From assembly GCA_026770025.1 (NCBI GenBank), contig JAMXDE010000009.1:2269001-2333000 (forward strand): a stretch of 64,000 nt of DNA. Direction: 5' to 3'. Shown in pieces: positions 1 to 10,885 of this stretch. Under the pieces are notes generated by a model. It had not been told where the DNA came from. It saw only the letters and a program-made list of their open reading frames with translations, and searched no databases. The translations under genes and the position numbers were made by a program. Numbering within the stretch: the first letter of the stretch is position 1; every line of letters begins with the position of its first letter. Source of the stretch: Craspedostauros australis (lineage: Eukaryota > Bacillariophyta > Bacillariophyceae > Mastogloiales > Achnanthaceae).

Positions 1-1150
1 CGTGTTTGTGAAATGGTTGGATTGATGAATGGAATGAGTTGTTGAGTGCAGAGACGGATGGTCTGAAGGGTAACGGGATGGGCGACCTGTTGGGAACATG
101 GAGGCATGGGAGGATGCTCTGTTCGTTTATCGTCGTGAATCTTGTGTTACCGAGAGCTGGTCACACGGCACAGGACTATCGCATGTCCATCCGTCTGCTA
201 CATTCCGCTCCGCACGCATTCTCTGGAAGGCAATCCGTCACTTTTGCTCTCCTCGAAATGAACCTTCGGTTTGCACAGGATGATGCCCGCGGTGCAGAAC
301 AAGAATCGAACCCAAAGTTGATACAAAGGGAAGTCCTGCGCGCTGACATGCCATGCATCGTGTTGCATGGCGCTGCATTGGATCGCTCACGTACCTGCTG
401 AAAGCCTCGACGGTGGTGGTTGCCGAAAGCAAGGCAGCAATGAGAGGAAGGCGAAGGCTGAACATTGTTGTTGTGTTGGTGCGCAAGGAGAGTGGATCGG
501 ATCGGATCGAATCACAGTCTGTCTGACAGCTATCTATCTATCTTTCCAGAGACTACTCGGCGAAGCTCGTGTGAACTTCTTTGATCGGATACTGGGGATG
601 TGTTGATGTGAGAATGCGGGTGTGGGCTGTATCCAACACTTCAAGATCGGCCTCCTGTTGACTCCTTGTTGCCGTTTGTTGTCACAACTGTGCTTTGCGG
701 ATGCTCTCTGCGTGTTGTTCGTGGCTTTCCTTTCTTTGTTGTTTCTGTCTCATCGGCATTTTTCTGCACGCGAAATTGACACCACCATCATCACCACACA
801 GTGGCAAAACGTTACCAAGAGGGAGTGGTCACCACCACACAAACACAAGTGTCCGGAACTGTTTGTGGAGAACGTTAGTCGAGGTAGTCATAGATACCGA
901 AATTGTCGAAAATCGGGTTTTGGTGATTCGCGAACACCTGAATGGCACGAAACACATCAACCTCTGTCGCCACCACCAAAGAATGAGCAACAATGATGCG
1001 CTGGAAGTGATCCACAATGATTCAGACTGATGAGATCACTACACCAAAGTATTATACCAAGCTTGGCATAGAATCTTGAACACATTACCTACTCCATAGC
1101 AGAACAGATAATCGCAGAATCGAAAGACAACGAACAGCAGCGGATCGAAC
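1..1150. other. Region without a supported gene; 5' leader of the next gene at its end
   Basis: Only short open frames with no coherent composition are present on either strand. The last 100 bases or so, A-rich and without a competing ATG close to the start at 1151, are the probable leader of the downstream gene. Nothing else is recognised here. Confidence 0.5.
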
Positions 1151-3286
1151 ATGTCTTCGTTTGGTGGTGGTGGCAGCAGACGCGGTTTCCCGTTTGGCGG
1201 CCACAGCAAGAAGAAGGCACCGCCCAAGAAGCCGCCTTCCACCAAAGCCAACGATAACACCAACACCAACGATAACGACAAGAACGATGTCGCTGCAAAG
1301 ACGAAGGAATTGGGCAATCAAATGGAAGAGCTGCTGGCCATCATGTTGGGAGGTGGCGTTTCTGCTGCTCCTCCTCCAAGTGATGCCAATCGCAACCACG
1401 TTTCTGGAACCTCCTTGGATGCGAAGGTCAACGAGATCCTCGCTGGGATCGGTGCCAAGAAACCAGCTCCGAAACCAACGCCGGTTCAAGTTCGGCCACG
1501 AACACGTTCACAAATGAAGCCCAATGCTCAAGCCACACCAGCAGCTCAGGGCGTTGCGACTCGTTCCCACCGTCCAGTTGTGGAAGATGTGATCGAAGAA
1601 GATACGGACAACTACGACACAGACGATGAGAATGATGTGACCAACGATGATGATGATGATGACCATGGCACGGATGACAGCACACCGTTGGCGTCCAAGA
1701 AACCTCCCTCATCCGCTTCCAACAAGAGGACAACCCGATCGGGAACCAAACGTGATACCAAACCGCAAAAGAAACAAAAGAAGAGCGATGATAGCAAAGC
1801 GGCCGCATCCAAGAAAAAGGAAGAAGAGACACCGAACTACGAACGCTACAAGCACATACCTCTTGGCAAGGCCGGCGCGCAGATGCTGACAACGTTTGGC
1901 GACGGCCCATCGCCGGACCCCAAGACCGTCGAAGCGGCGTTGATGGGTACTCGCAAATGCTTGCAAGTCGCCGTCATGGATGCTCGCGCGTTGCGCCGTG
2001 CCGACAAGAAGGACTTCCTTGCAGCGCGCCAGACGTTGAACTTGCGCGATGCACCCGTGATCCATTCCAACGCGGTCGACAACCAAATGGTCTTCATGGC
2101 GCTGACGGGAAACAACAAGCTGGGGTACAATCCCAAATGCGGCTTCGACGTGGATCAGCTGCACAAGCTGTTTCCAGAAGAGATGAGGGCCTACATGAGA
2201 TGGGTGCTCATGCACGATTCCTGTGATCATGGCGACGCGCAAGGCAAGCAGGTGGAGACGTTGGCGGAGCAACAAGAGGAAGAGACTGAGAATGGTGATG
2301 ACGATGATGACGACGACGACGGCGACGACGGCAGCGACGAAAAAGATGACACACCTGATGGCACCAGCGAACCAGACTCACCCAAGCCGAAGTCCAAGTC
2401 CACCAGACGAAAGAAGAACATGCAACCACCTGGTGACAGCGGTGACTTGGATGCGCCGGATCCCGACGCAGCATTGCCGCTGACGGAGGGGCACCTGTTC
2501 GAGCGAACGATCCAATTCGATCTTCGAACGAACCGCATGAAAGAGGATTGGTACCTCAAGTTCGCCAAGGTGAGGCAGGGATCCTTGTTGGGCCGCCGGG
2601 GCTTTGCGAACAGGAAATCTGCCGCAGAGGCCAAGTGGGATTCCAAACGCAACTCCAAATCGAGAAAGGGCAAGCGATCCGGTGGAAACTGGGAATCGAT
2701 GACGTCGGCGTCGGTCCGCTTCCTGCATTGGTTGGGCTTCGAACCGGAGGAAGTGCCACCGCCGAACGAGGACACCACGCAGGCCTTGGCGTTCTTGGGA
2801 TACGACTTCATGGGCAAGATCGTGGAGAAGGCCATCTTCCTTCGCAATATCCGCCGCCGGTGCGAGGACGGGGATGACACCTTGGTGCTGTCCGAGCTGC
2901 GTCGCGGAGAGCAGCTCACCGTGGCTGAAATTGATAAGGCCATGAGGGAACCGGACGTATGCCCAACCCCGCTGTTCGCGTCAAAACCGCCCACTGCGAC
3001 TGCGGACACAAAAAGCACCTCCGGCCAAGCTGACAGCACGAACCCGATGTCCGCCCAACTGTACTTCGGTCCTGGCTTCGAGGAGCGATTGGAGGCCGAG
3101 ATCGATGCGCTCGTATCCTCCGATGCCAAGGGTGAACGTTTCTTGTCAGCGGAGGAGAAGCAACAGCGCGCCGAGGATGCTGTCCTCCTGAGTCGTATGC
3201 AGGAACGTCCGCCAATTGTGGATTGCATCGCGCATCTGACTCAGAAAGGGGATGACCCCCGAGATTTGCAGGATACTGTCGAGTAG
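1151..3286 (+). CDS. Unknown low-complexity protein, probably nuclear
   Basis: A 711-codon open frame starting at the first ATG after an A-rich leader. The first 45 residues are Gly- and Lys-rich. Two acidic runs follow (about residues 155-180 and 380-400, mostly Asp), separated by a Lys-rich stretch at about 195-230 that could act as a nuclear localisation signal. The parts that look folded are about residues 230-360 and 445-600, with ordinary mixed composition and Trp, Phe and Leu content. The C-terminal 60 residues are acidic and probably helical. No catalytic motif or known domain was recognised. Basic and acidic tracts flanking short folded blocks are common in chromatin or nucleolar proteins, but that is inference. 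A long open frame on the opposite strand (2227-3228) is a shadow. The gene converges tail to tail with the next one. Confidence 0.75.
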   Translation: MSSFGGGGSRRGFPFGGHSKKKAPPKKPPSTKANDNTNTNDNDKNDVAAKTKELGNQMEELLAIMLGGGVSAAPPPSDANRNHVSGTSLDAKVNEILAGIGAKKPAPKPTPVQVRPRTRSQMKPNAQATPAAQGVATRSHRPVVEDVIEEDTDNYDTDDENDVTNDDDDDDHGTDDSTPLASKKPPSSASNKRTTRSGTKRDTKPQKKQKKSDDSKAAASKKKEEETPNYERYKHIPLGKAGAQMLTTFGDGPSPDPKTVEAALMGTRKCLQVAVMDARALRRADKKDFLAARQTLNLRDAPVIHSNAVDNQMVFMALTGNNKLGYNPKCGFDVDQLHKLFPEEMRAYMRWVLMHDSCDHGDAQGKQVETLAEQQEEETENGDDDDDDDDGDDGSDEKDDTPDGTSEPDSPKPKSKSTRRKKNMQPPGDSGDLDAPDPDAALPLTEGHLFERTIQFDLRTNRMKEDWYLKFAKVRQGSLLGRRGFANRKSAAEAKWDSKRNSKSRKGKRSGGNWESMTSASVRFLHWLGFEPEEVPPPNEDTTQALAFLGYDFMGKIVEKAIFLRNIRRRCEDGDDTLVLSELRRGEQLTVAEIDKAMREPDVCPTPLFASKPPTATADTKSTSGQADSTNPMSAQLYFGPGFEERLEAEIDALVSSDAKGERFLSAEEKQQRAEDAVLLSRMQERPPIVDCIAHLTQKGDDPRDLQDTVE

Positions 3287-3571
3287 AAAAATGGAGGAAA
3301 GCAAAGCACCTGGTCGAAACACATGCTTTGTGCGATGTCATGACAGGATTAAGTAGGATCTTGGAATGTGGTGTTTTCAATGTTAATGAACTAGGAATAC
3401 TGATACAGTTGTTGTAACATTCATGAGAATTGGTGTCGTGACGTCGTGGCGACGTTGTTTGATGGGATAGCAGCGGATGCTTGCTTCCCTCCTTCCCTGC
3501 GGTTGGTACCTTCTTGCTTGGTACCATCCACATGGTTCATGCAGTGGATGAAGCGGGGGTGCGCAACTCGA

Positions 3572-4831
3572 TCATATGGCGTCATTGTCGACCTCGGCGA
3601 CAAGGAGGTTGCCGTCTCCGTTGCCTTCGATATCCCGTGGATGGCGGGCTTGCTCTTCGCCCCCGGATAGGCTATTGTCGCTGTCTGTGGGGCACGTCGC
3701 CGTGGTCATATCGTTGGGACTGGCGCGGTGCTTGTCCATTTCAAGCTGCCGTTGCCGTTGCCTTTGCTGCCGTTGCCGAAGAGTCCGAGGACTTGGATTG
3801 TGCGGATCGCAAGGATCGTTGGGCATGGAGGGGTACATCTCCCACAATGAATCCCAGATGTACGGCTCTTCATCGACCGAGGACCCGCCTGACGATATCG
3901 CTTGAGATATGGAGGCGTAGTCGTAGTCATCTTGGTCATCGTACTTGAGATACCTTGCCAGCTTCTCAGTCTTGTTGGCCTCTTCCTTCTCCTCCTTCTT
4001 CTTTTGCTTTTTTTGTTGCTTGGAGCCCGAGATGCACGACGATGCTTCGGTCAGATCTTCTTCGTCGACTTCGTACAGCGTGCTGAGACCGTCGGCGGAG
4101 TACGCGCCGCGGATGTAGTTCATGGAGTCGTCATCCATGTCGTCAGAGGAGCAACCGTCGTCACTATCCTTCACGGACAGTGAGCGGTACTCCATAGAGC
4201 TGATGGAGGAGATGCTGCCCGTGTTGCTGTCAGTGCGATGGATAGATCGTACGTGGATCAATCGCTGCACGCGTTGGCTCACTATCTTGCTCTCCGCATC
4301 ATCCGTAAGTTTGCGAAAGCCATGCTGCGGTGGCTCCGATCGTCGGCTGCGTTCTCCGGATCTTCGGTTCTTGATGGAACGGACCATGCGGCGCAGCGGT
4401 ACCAAGGGATTCAGGCAGCTGAAGTGCAGACATCGGGCGTCGGAAGTGTCTTCTTCCAGAGATGGTTGTTGAGTCAGCAGCGGTCGTTGTGACAGGATGG
4501 CAGAACGCACTGATCGGATGCTGTCGTGACTGCTGCTGCGAAGACTATTTTCGTTGTTGTCGTCGTCGTCGGCGATTGTGGCGTTGTTGTTGCTGTCTCT
4601 GCTTCTTGACTTGTTGGTCGGTAGAGATATCACCATCCTGCCTGTTGATATTGCTCCTGACGCTGATCCTGATATCGACGAGGCTGACGATGTTGACGCG
4701 CCCAGCGGTGCAGATTCACCCGATTTGGACTCGATCTGCTGAGGCTGTTGTTGTTGCTGCTCACCAACCTCCTCAGCGCGGCGCCTTCTCGAATCGCTCT
4801 TCACCATGTTGTTGTCGTCTCCTGCTTTCAC
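3572..4831 (-). CDS. Unknown Ser-rich, largely disordered protein
   Basis: A 419-codon frame. The N-terminus carries a Gln run (about residues 25-32), then long Ser/Asn/Asp-rich stretches. A basic block with clustered Arg and Lys lies at about 150-175, a Lys/Glu-rich probable helix at about 270-290, and Gln-Arg repeats at about 350-365. Many Ser-Asp and Arg-x-x-Ser sites suggest a phosphorylated scaffold-type protein. No enzyme motif, signal peptide or membrane segment is visible. The start at 4831 is the first ATG; a second in-frame ATG lies eight codons later and could also be used. The gene ends 285 bases from the end of its convergent neighbour and is head to head with the nuclease gene, about 0.86 kb apart. 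Confidence 0.65.
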   Translation of the reverse strand: MKAGDDNNMVKSDSRRRRAEEVGEQQQQQPQQIESKSGESAPLGASTSSASSISGSASGAISTGRMVISLPTNKSRSRDSNNNATIADDDDNNENSLRSSSHDSIRSVRSAILSQRPLLTQQPSLEEDTSDARCLHFSCLNPLVPLRRMVRSIKNRRSGERSRRSEPPQHGFRKLTDDAESKIVSQRVQRLIHVRSIHRTDSNTGSISSISSMEYRSLSVKDSDDGCSSDDMDDDSMNYIRGAYSADGLSTLYEVDEEDLTEASSCISGSKQQKKQKKKEEKEEANKTEKLARYLKYDDQDDYDYASISQAISSGGSSVDEEPYIWDSLWEMYPSMPNDPCDPHNPSPRTLRQRQQRQRQRQLEMDKHRASPNDMTTATCPTDSDNSLSGGEEQARHPRDIEGNGDGNLLVAEVDNDAI

Positions 4832-5688
4832 TACAGATGTTCTGCTTCATGCGGTTCCTCGTCCGATTGTGATTGCAGTGGCGGACAGTTCGACGAAAAC
4901 AAAAGCCAAGTGGCGGAGACTATGTCGTATTGGCAGGTTTGATTGCTGGTGATAGTGATAGTGAAAGTGATAACGACAGTGAGACGATGAGAGAATGGTT
5001 GGGCTATGTCGATGCGATGGCCCCCGTCCTGTATACCTCAGCTTCTGCACGAGTTGGACCAAAAGCGTAGATGTTTGTGGATCACCTCCCTGTCTTCTGT
5101 CGTTGAATGCGTTGATGCGTTGATGCGTTGATGTCCTGATTGTGCCCCTGTGTGCACATTCGAACATTCGCGTTCTTGCTTTCGACACAAGAAGTTCAGC
5201 AACAACAAGAACAGAGAGAAACAAAGCAACTAAAATGTGACGTGACATGCCTGGCCACGTTATTGGCGATCGGGGTTCCCAAGCACTTACGCATGAAAAG
5301 TCGTGGACGTTAGTCGTCCATCGCTGGCTCGTATGTGATTGCGAAAGTGCGACACACATGCACTTATCAAATCCATGAATTGGGGTCCGATCAATACGAC
5401 CCGTTCTTGTTCCAATCTTGGATTCGGTCATGTGACGTCACACCGCGCCACACAGCCAAATGGGCATTCCGGTTTTGGCGAAAAGGCGAGGAAATCCAAG
5501 ATCCCACGAAGAATGCACAAGGTGCGGCACGCGCAACAACGCCAAACAAACAATGGGAGAAATCGTGAGCCGCTGCCTTTGCCCATACTGCGAGCGAAAC
5601 AGCCTTGGTGGACAGGAGAGTCAGCGTCAACCATCCAAGGAAGTTGCTCTGCACCCACCTTTGTCAACTGCCTCCTCCTTTGCGATCG
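4832..5688. other. Divergent intergenic region, probable shared promoter area
   Basis: Lies between two genes transcribed away from each other. It holds three tandem copies of an 8-base GTTGATGC-like unit near 5108-5130, a TGACGTGA half-palindrome near 5237 and a full TGACGTCA at 5433. An open frame of 194 codons on the minus strand (4847-5431) has His/Arg-rich composition and no recognisable domain, so it was not called. Confidence 0.4.
5433..5440. promoter_or_regulatory. Perfect CRE palindrome TGACGTCA
   Basis: The eight bases are the canonical bZIP-binding CRE. In diatoms, CO2/cAMP-responsive promoters are known to use TGACGT-type elements bound by bZIP factors. It lies about 250 bases upstream of the chosen start of the nuclease gene. 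That it works as a promoter element here is inference from position only. Confidence 0.35.
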
Positions 5689-7254
5689 ATGTTTCGATTT
5701 GCGACAAGATGTTTGTCACAACCGAAAGCCGCGGCGGTCGGATGTGCTGCCATTGCGGCGGCCACGGCGGTGATGACAACGTCAGCATCAACTTCGACAT
5801 CGACGCCGTCAACGACAATAGGAGGTGACGAAACGACCAGTCGCTGTGAGAGCAAGGACACTCGTTTGGGTGGTATTTCTGTTGCTGTTGCTGTTGCCGA
5901 TGGCACATCCTCACAACCCATCAGCAAACGAAGTGCGGGTAGGAATGGCGACGATGTATCCGATACGCTTGTCGGTGGTCGTCCAGCATTGTGCGATCAA
6001 GCGGGGGCACTCGTACGGAACACAAGAGACGGATGCTGCGAAAGCCAAGCGCAATCTCAGAAGATGCTCGCAGCTTCGTGGTTCTCGTTTTCATCGTCCA
6101 AGCCAACACAGCAAGCACAGCCCACGCCTCCATCGTCATCGTCATCTACTGAAGTGCTCGCATCTCCAACGAAGACTTCGCCAACAGACGCAACGACAAA
6201 ATCAACGGGAACAGCTATGGCAAGCTTGCTGCCAGCGCTTTCACCCAACCCACCCATACGAGTGTTCCGACCAAATCGATTCTTGGAGATCGCGTTTGAT
6301 GTCCGCACCCGCAATCCGCTGTACGTCCTCGAGCACTTGGACGTGGAACAGATCGACGCACCCCAGCCATCACGGCGTCCCAACTTTCATGAAGAGAAGG
6401 CGCTGCCCGAGGTCTACCGGTCCAGGATCTCGCACTACCGAAACAGTGGGTACGATCGCGGTCATCAGGCACCGGCCGCAGACTTTGGCGAGACGAAGGA
6501 CGACCATTCCTTTCAAGTGTATGACGATACCTTCACGCTGTGCAACGTATCTCCGCAGCATCACGCCATGAATGTCTCTATCTGGGCACGGTTGGAGAAT
6601 TGGTGTCGATCAGTCGCCAAGCGCGAGGCCGGGCAGGACAACGAAGGTAACCACAACCGTATGAATCGTCGCACTGCCCATGCCAGCGCCGATGCGAGCG
6701 GTACCACGTACGTCATGACGGGACCGCTTTGGTTGCCCACGGAGAGAGTTGATGATAGGAAGTACAAATTTGGCCATCTATCACTGGGTCAGCCACCGTC
6801 CTTGGTACATGTCCCCACCCACTTCTTCAAGGTCGTCGTGGTCGTCAGGAACATGAAGATTCACAAGCATGCATGCTTCGTCATCCCCAACGCAGCGCTA
6901 GTAGACAAGACCAGCCAACTCGAAGACTTTGTGGTGCACTGGCAGGATTTGGAGGCCGTTTCTGGATTGCAATTCTTTCCCATTCTGACGATGCACGAAT
7001 CGTGGAAGGATGGCCTGATTCCGATCACCGATGATGTCATGAACCAAGCCCGCCGCCGACGCAGGAAGCAATTGAAATCCGGTTCCACAGGTCTGCAGGC
7101 AGATTCGTCATCGCTTCCTTTGCTGTTGGTGGCGGACGGCGGGACAGCTTCGAGCAGCATGAGTCGGACGAAGAAATCGAAGAAGGACAAACATGCAGCG
7201 ATGCAATCCACCATTCACTTGTGTTCCAATGGGGGCTGTCGATCCAAGAGTTAA
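5689..7254 (+). CDS. EndoG-type DNA/RNA non-specific nuclease, probably mitochondrial
   Basis: The protein belongs to the beta-beta-alpha-metal nucleases (NUC1/EndoG), which cut DNA and RNA in mitochondria and, on release, nuclear DNA. The signature DRGHQAPAAD is present, with the general-base His at residue 259 counted from 5689. The downstream motif SPQ...MNVSIWARLE supplies the metal-binding Asn at 295. The frame is open from 5605, but the ATG at 5689 is preferred because it yields an Arg-bearing presequence followed by an Ala-rich hydrophobic stretch, fitting mitochondrial import. That gives 521 residues, much longer than animal EndoG (about 300). The extra length is a Ser/Thr/Pro-rich linker (about residues 60-185) and a basic Ser-rich C-terminal tail. 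All core motifs look intact. Confidence 0.88.
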   Translation: MFRFATRCLSQPKAAAVGCAAIAAATAVMTTSASTSTSTPSTTIGGDETTSRCESKDTRLGGISVAVAVADGTSSQPISKRSAGRNGDDVSDTLVGGRPALCDQAGALVRNTRDGCCESQAQSQKMLAASWFSFSSSKPTQQAQPTPPSSSSSTEVLASPTKTSPTDATTKSTGTAMASLLPALSPNPPIRVFRPNRFLEIAFDVRTRNPLYVLEHLDVEQIDAPQPSRRPNFHEEKALPEVYRSRISHYRNSGYDRGHQAPAADFGETKDDHSFQVYDDTFTLCNVSPQHHAMNVSIWARLENWCRSVAKREAGQDNEGNHNRMNRRTAHASADASGTTYVMTGPLWLPTERVDDRKYKFGHLSLGQPPSLVHVPTHFFKVVVVVRNMKIHKHACFVIPNAALVDKTSQLEDFVVHWQDLEAVSGLQFFPILTMHESWKDGLIPITDDVMNQARRRRRKQLKSGSTGLQADSSSLPLLLVADGGTASSSMSRTKKSKKDKHAAMQSTIHLCSNGGCRSKS

Positions 7255-7699
7255 CTATTGCATGATTTGTATAACATGGGCGTTCTGTCTTCTTCGCATA
7301 TTCTTGTTGCGTTGAGAGAGAGAGAGAGTGAGAGGTGACGGACCATGAGACAGCAATGACAAACGGATCTTGCGAGTGGGCGTCCACATCTTCGTGGCAC
7401 CTACCTGCAAGTCATTACACACATGAAACCCAAATAAGATGCAAGAGGGGTAAAGATGTAGATTATGAGTCTTATCGATGTCGTATGAGTCTATGCAACT
7501 GCTTCACTGTTGTATCGTCCTTGATTGGTGCGCGTGTTCACAGCGTAACGCCAGTTCAACGGTTTCACACATATCCCGGTTTGGTCCCCTCGATGCGCAG
7601 TGGCTCTGCTGGCCGTCGTATCGTCACTTTTTGCTTGTATTCGGGATGTACCTGCTGCATGCCCCATGTGTGGACATCGCAGGGCGCTCATCCAATCAA
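7255..7699. other. Intergenic, no gene seen
   Basis: The 3' side of the nuclease gene, with a short GA-repeat near 7313-7330. No coding sequence or structured element was recognised before the decayed retroelement begins. Confidence 0.4.
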
Positions 7700-10100
7700 C
7701 CATGAGCAAAGCCCATGATTGACCACCCTTGGGTACTGTCGTGCAGCGCCGAGGTCAGAAGAGGACCCGTTGTGCTTGTTCTTTTCGTCTCGGTCCTTGT
7801 TGTAGTTTTGTGAGCATGTCGGATAGATTGGTCTCTGATGGCTCATGTTGGACAACCAAGATACCCGCAGCGATGCTTTCGCTGACGAATTGATATGCGA
7901 TGGCATTGGCTTTCTTCTGTAATTGTGATTCTGGTAGTGATGAGTTGTATACCACACTCTGATTATCGACACGTACATCCGCGGGTCCATCCAGTGGGAT
8001 GCCCATCATGCGGAGCTTGTATCGCATTCCAATGATGATCTCATTTGCTACCTTGAGTGCCGTGAATGCACTGCCAAATGTAGATGTCTCAATGCTGTTC
8101 TGTTTCTTGCTGTACCACAGTATCGGTGACGTATTTATAAACAAAAGTACGCCAGTGCGTGAGCGTCACGTGACGCGGTCACCTGCATGATCAGTGTCAA
8201 CAAAGCACGTCATTTGGACTTCCTTTCCACATGGCAGTGGCATGTCAGCAGGTAGTTGTTCATGAACGTCAGGGTAGAAATCGTTCCAGTCAGGTTGCAT
8301 CACAGGTGGTTTGTCAATGTATGCATCATCAAAAACAAGGCAAGGACGATCGTGAGATTTGAGGTATGCGAACATGTGAAAGAGAGCATTCAGATGACCA
8401 ATATGTGGCACAACACAATATGATGCCATCATTGAGGTCTCGCAGCATATATCAATGCATCCCAGTTCAACAGTCCAGTGCAGTATACCAATCAACTGCT
8501 GATAGAATGTCATTTGTTCGGAATCACACAATTGCGATCCATCCAATTCAGGTCAGTATTTGTTTGGTAGGACACTGGATGCCTTGGTCTTGAGTCGTTG
8601 ATCGCGTTCTGTGAGCCATTTCGTGACGACCTTGAGAGCGGACATGGTGTATTCTTGTGAACCCATACTCCATTTGGGGCGTGTTGGGTCAGCAGCAAGG
8701 TGGAATTGTGAGATCGTGGATCCAAAATATGTTGTAGGAGGGCCAATAGAACTCGGTTTGAGGAAAAAGTGTGAGTCAATCGCATCAAGGATGCGTCGTG
8801 GTTGTTTGGATACAGCCAGGATGTCATCGGTATACACGAGCACGTATTCGTAATATTCTGACCCATCGCTCGCCACAGCAGGTTTCATCCATACGTCGCT
8901 GTCAGCACGGCAGGATGTGAATCCCTACGAATCGCGCAGTGTCTTGGCCAAGTGTGCTCTCCATGCTGCTCCGCTTGATTTCAAACCGTATAGGGCCCGA
9001 CAAATAATGGCGATCTTTCCCTGGTCAGATCTGAATTCTGGTCCACATCGTGTGTATATGCGTTCTCGACATGGTGCGTTCAAATATGCGTTCTGAACGT
9101 CTGCAGCAAGGATGTCTAGATCATTGAGTGCGGCAATCAGAAATGCAATTCATACGCTTTCACTTGATACCACACTCACATATGTGATGGTTGCTGGTGC
9201 CTCCGTCATGTGTTCCCCAGCAACCAATCACGCTTTTCTTGTAAGGTCCACTTTGACAGCGAATATCATGTGGCATTCCATGTATTGGTAGCCAACAGGA
9301 TCAGGAGTGTTGGTCTCCTTGATATCAAATGCAGGTTGCACGGCTTTCATTTCCTTTTCAATGGCCTTGCGCCACAGGTCGGTGCCTGTTGGAAATCCAG
9401 GGTGGTGATGATAGTAGAAAGCTATTCATTTGGTAGAATCTACTTCTCTGAACTGTGAGCTCTTCATTGCTCTCAACTTCAAAGTCCAATCTCCTCCTGA
9501 GATCTCCATGGGTCCCTCTGTTTGTCTAGCAGGCATCCATCTTGCAATCATTGCACATTCATCATGGACATGCACCACCAAGTACCCCATGTCCGTGCAC
9601 ACAAGCACATTGTCCTCTGCTGATAGTTTCATTGCCTTAGACACTGCCGAGTTGTAGGCATCACACAGATTGGTTCATTTGATCAGATCATGTTCCCCCG
9701 TCGTCACAGGAGCATCCTGGATGGGAGCTCATTCAGTTCCTCATCATCACACATCTCCGATGCTTCTCCGATCACTTCATCAATCATGTCACCGGCTCTT
9801 TGCAGGTTCATCATCACTGATCCGTTCACAGGCCATCTCATACTTTGTGACATCGGCCTTCCTCCAGTACTCTTTTTCATTGGTTGCGACATGGGGGCCG
9901 TAGTCGCGTGTATCGTGATGTTGGTCATGATTCCAACACCCCTGCCCCCTGCCACATCCACGTGTGATTCGCATTCCTGCATTGGAGTCATGAATGCCAA
10001 AGTACGGTTTGCATTCGGCACGTGGCGTTCTCCACCGCAAAACACGTGCAGCTCACATTTTTCTGTGTCACACCGATTGCATGTGGGAGTTGCGTAAATG
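7700..10100 (-). mobile_element. Old, broken Ty1/copia retrotransposon fossil
   Basis: Read on the minus strand, conceptual pieces match diatom-type copia polyproteins in the usual order. A possible gag-side segment lies near 9.7-10.1 kb, reverse transcriptase between about 9.4 and 8.5 kb (including a YTDD active-site block near 8.8 kb), and an RNase H block near 8.15-7.75 kb. No LTRs were recognised and the ends are approximate. It is broken in many places and looks by far the oldest element in the window. It carries no intact long frame. Confidence 0.75.
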
Positions 10101-10885
10101 CATTATATCATGACATTCGACTCCTTACTATTGGGAGGTGCGGCAATTTGGTGTAGCAGAACACCCGATTCCTGACAAACATGGCGGTAGTACAAATGGA
10201 GTGGTCCACTCACATCAAGACGTCAACCAATCGAACTGGGGATCGGTACTTCAGGCAAACTCCGCACACTACACATGGTGATTCTCATTCTCTGGCCCTC
10301 GCTCACTCACATTCGGTGCTTCCTTCTCTCTTGGCATGATTCTCTCATTTTCGGAATAAGCTGGGACGGAAGGATCCACTTCAAGAGTAGCCCGTACGTA
10401 TCCATGAGCCTTCATGCTTCGCCCTCTACTTCGCACGCCAATAGACAGACACAAACACACTCTATCGCACACACTCTGTCGCACAAGTAGTTGAAGATCA
10501 ACAACGAAAGGATACATGTACAACTAGTGTGGTATACTCTGGTATGGTCAAGTGATTAGTGTGGTAATGTTGTTTATGTATGTGTTGTATAATGCGTGGT
10601 GCTTGTTACGTTCTGGTCGAAGAATAGAGACCTTCCGAGGCAGGTGGTGGTGATGGGGATAGACGCGCAAGTAGCATCTCCATGTACCATCCGTACCATC
10701 CATACCAACCACTCGTTTCGGTTATCAATCCACTCATCAATAGCAAGTGTGCGATGAGAATGATTGGGGAGACCATCAAGCTCAAGCTGGGTGATCAACC
10801 ATCAGAGCACTATCCTCTCAGCGACTGAGCATTCGAGATGGTGTTCCATTTGAGCCGTTGCTGGACGTCTCTTCTTGCACACGCC
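10101..10885. other. Intergenic, no gene seen
   Basis: No long coherent frame, RNA gene or repeat was recognised. It contains short CACACA-type low-complexity stretches near 10430-10490. Confidence 0.35.

Noticed and set aside
2227-3228. 333-codon minus-strand frame
   Set aside because: Ser-rich shadow of the 711-residue plus-strand frame; lies wholly inside it.
4847-5431. 194-codon minus-strand frame between two genes
   Set aside because: His/Arg/Ser-rich without domain and placed across a probable divergent promoter; may be chance.
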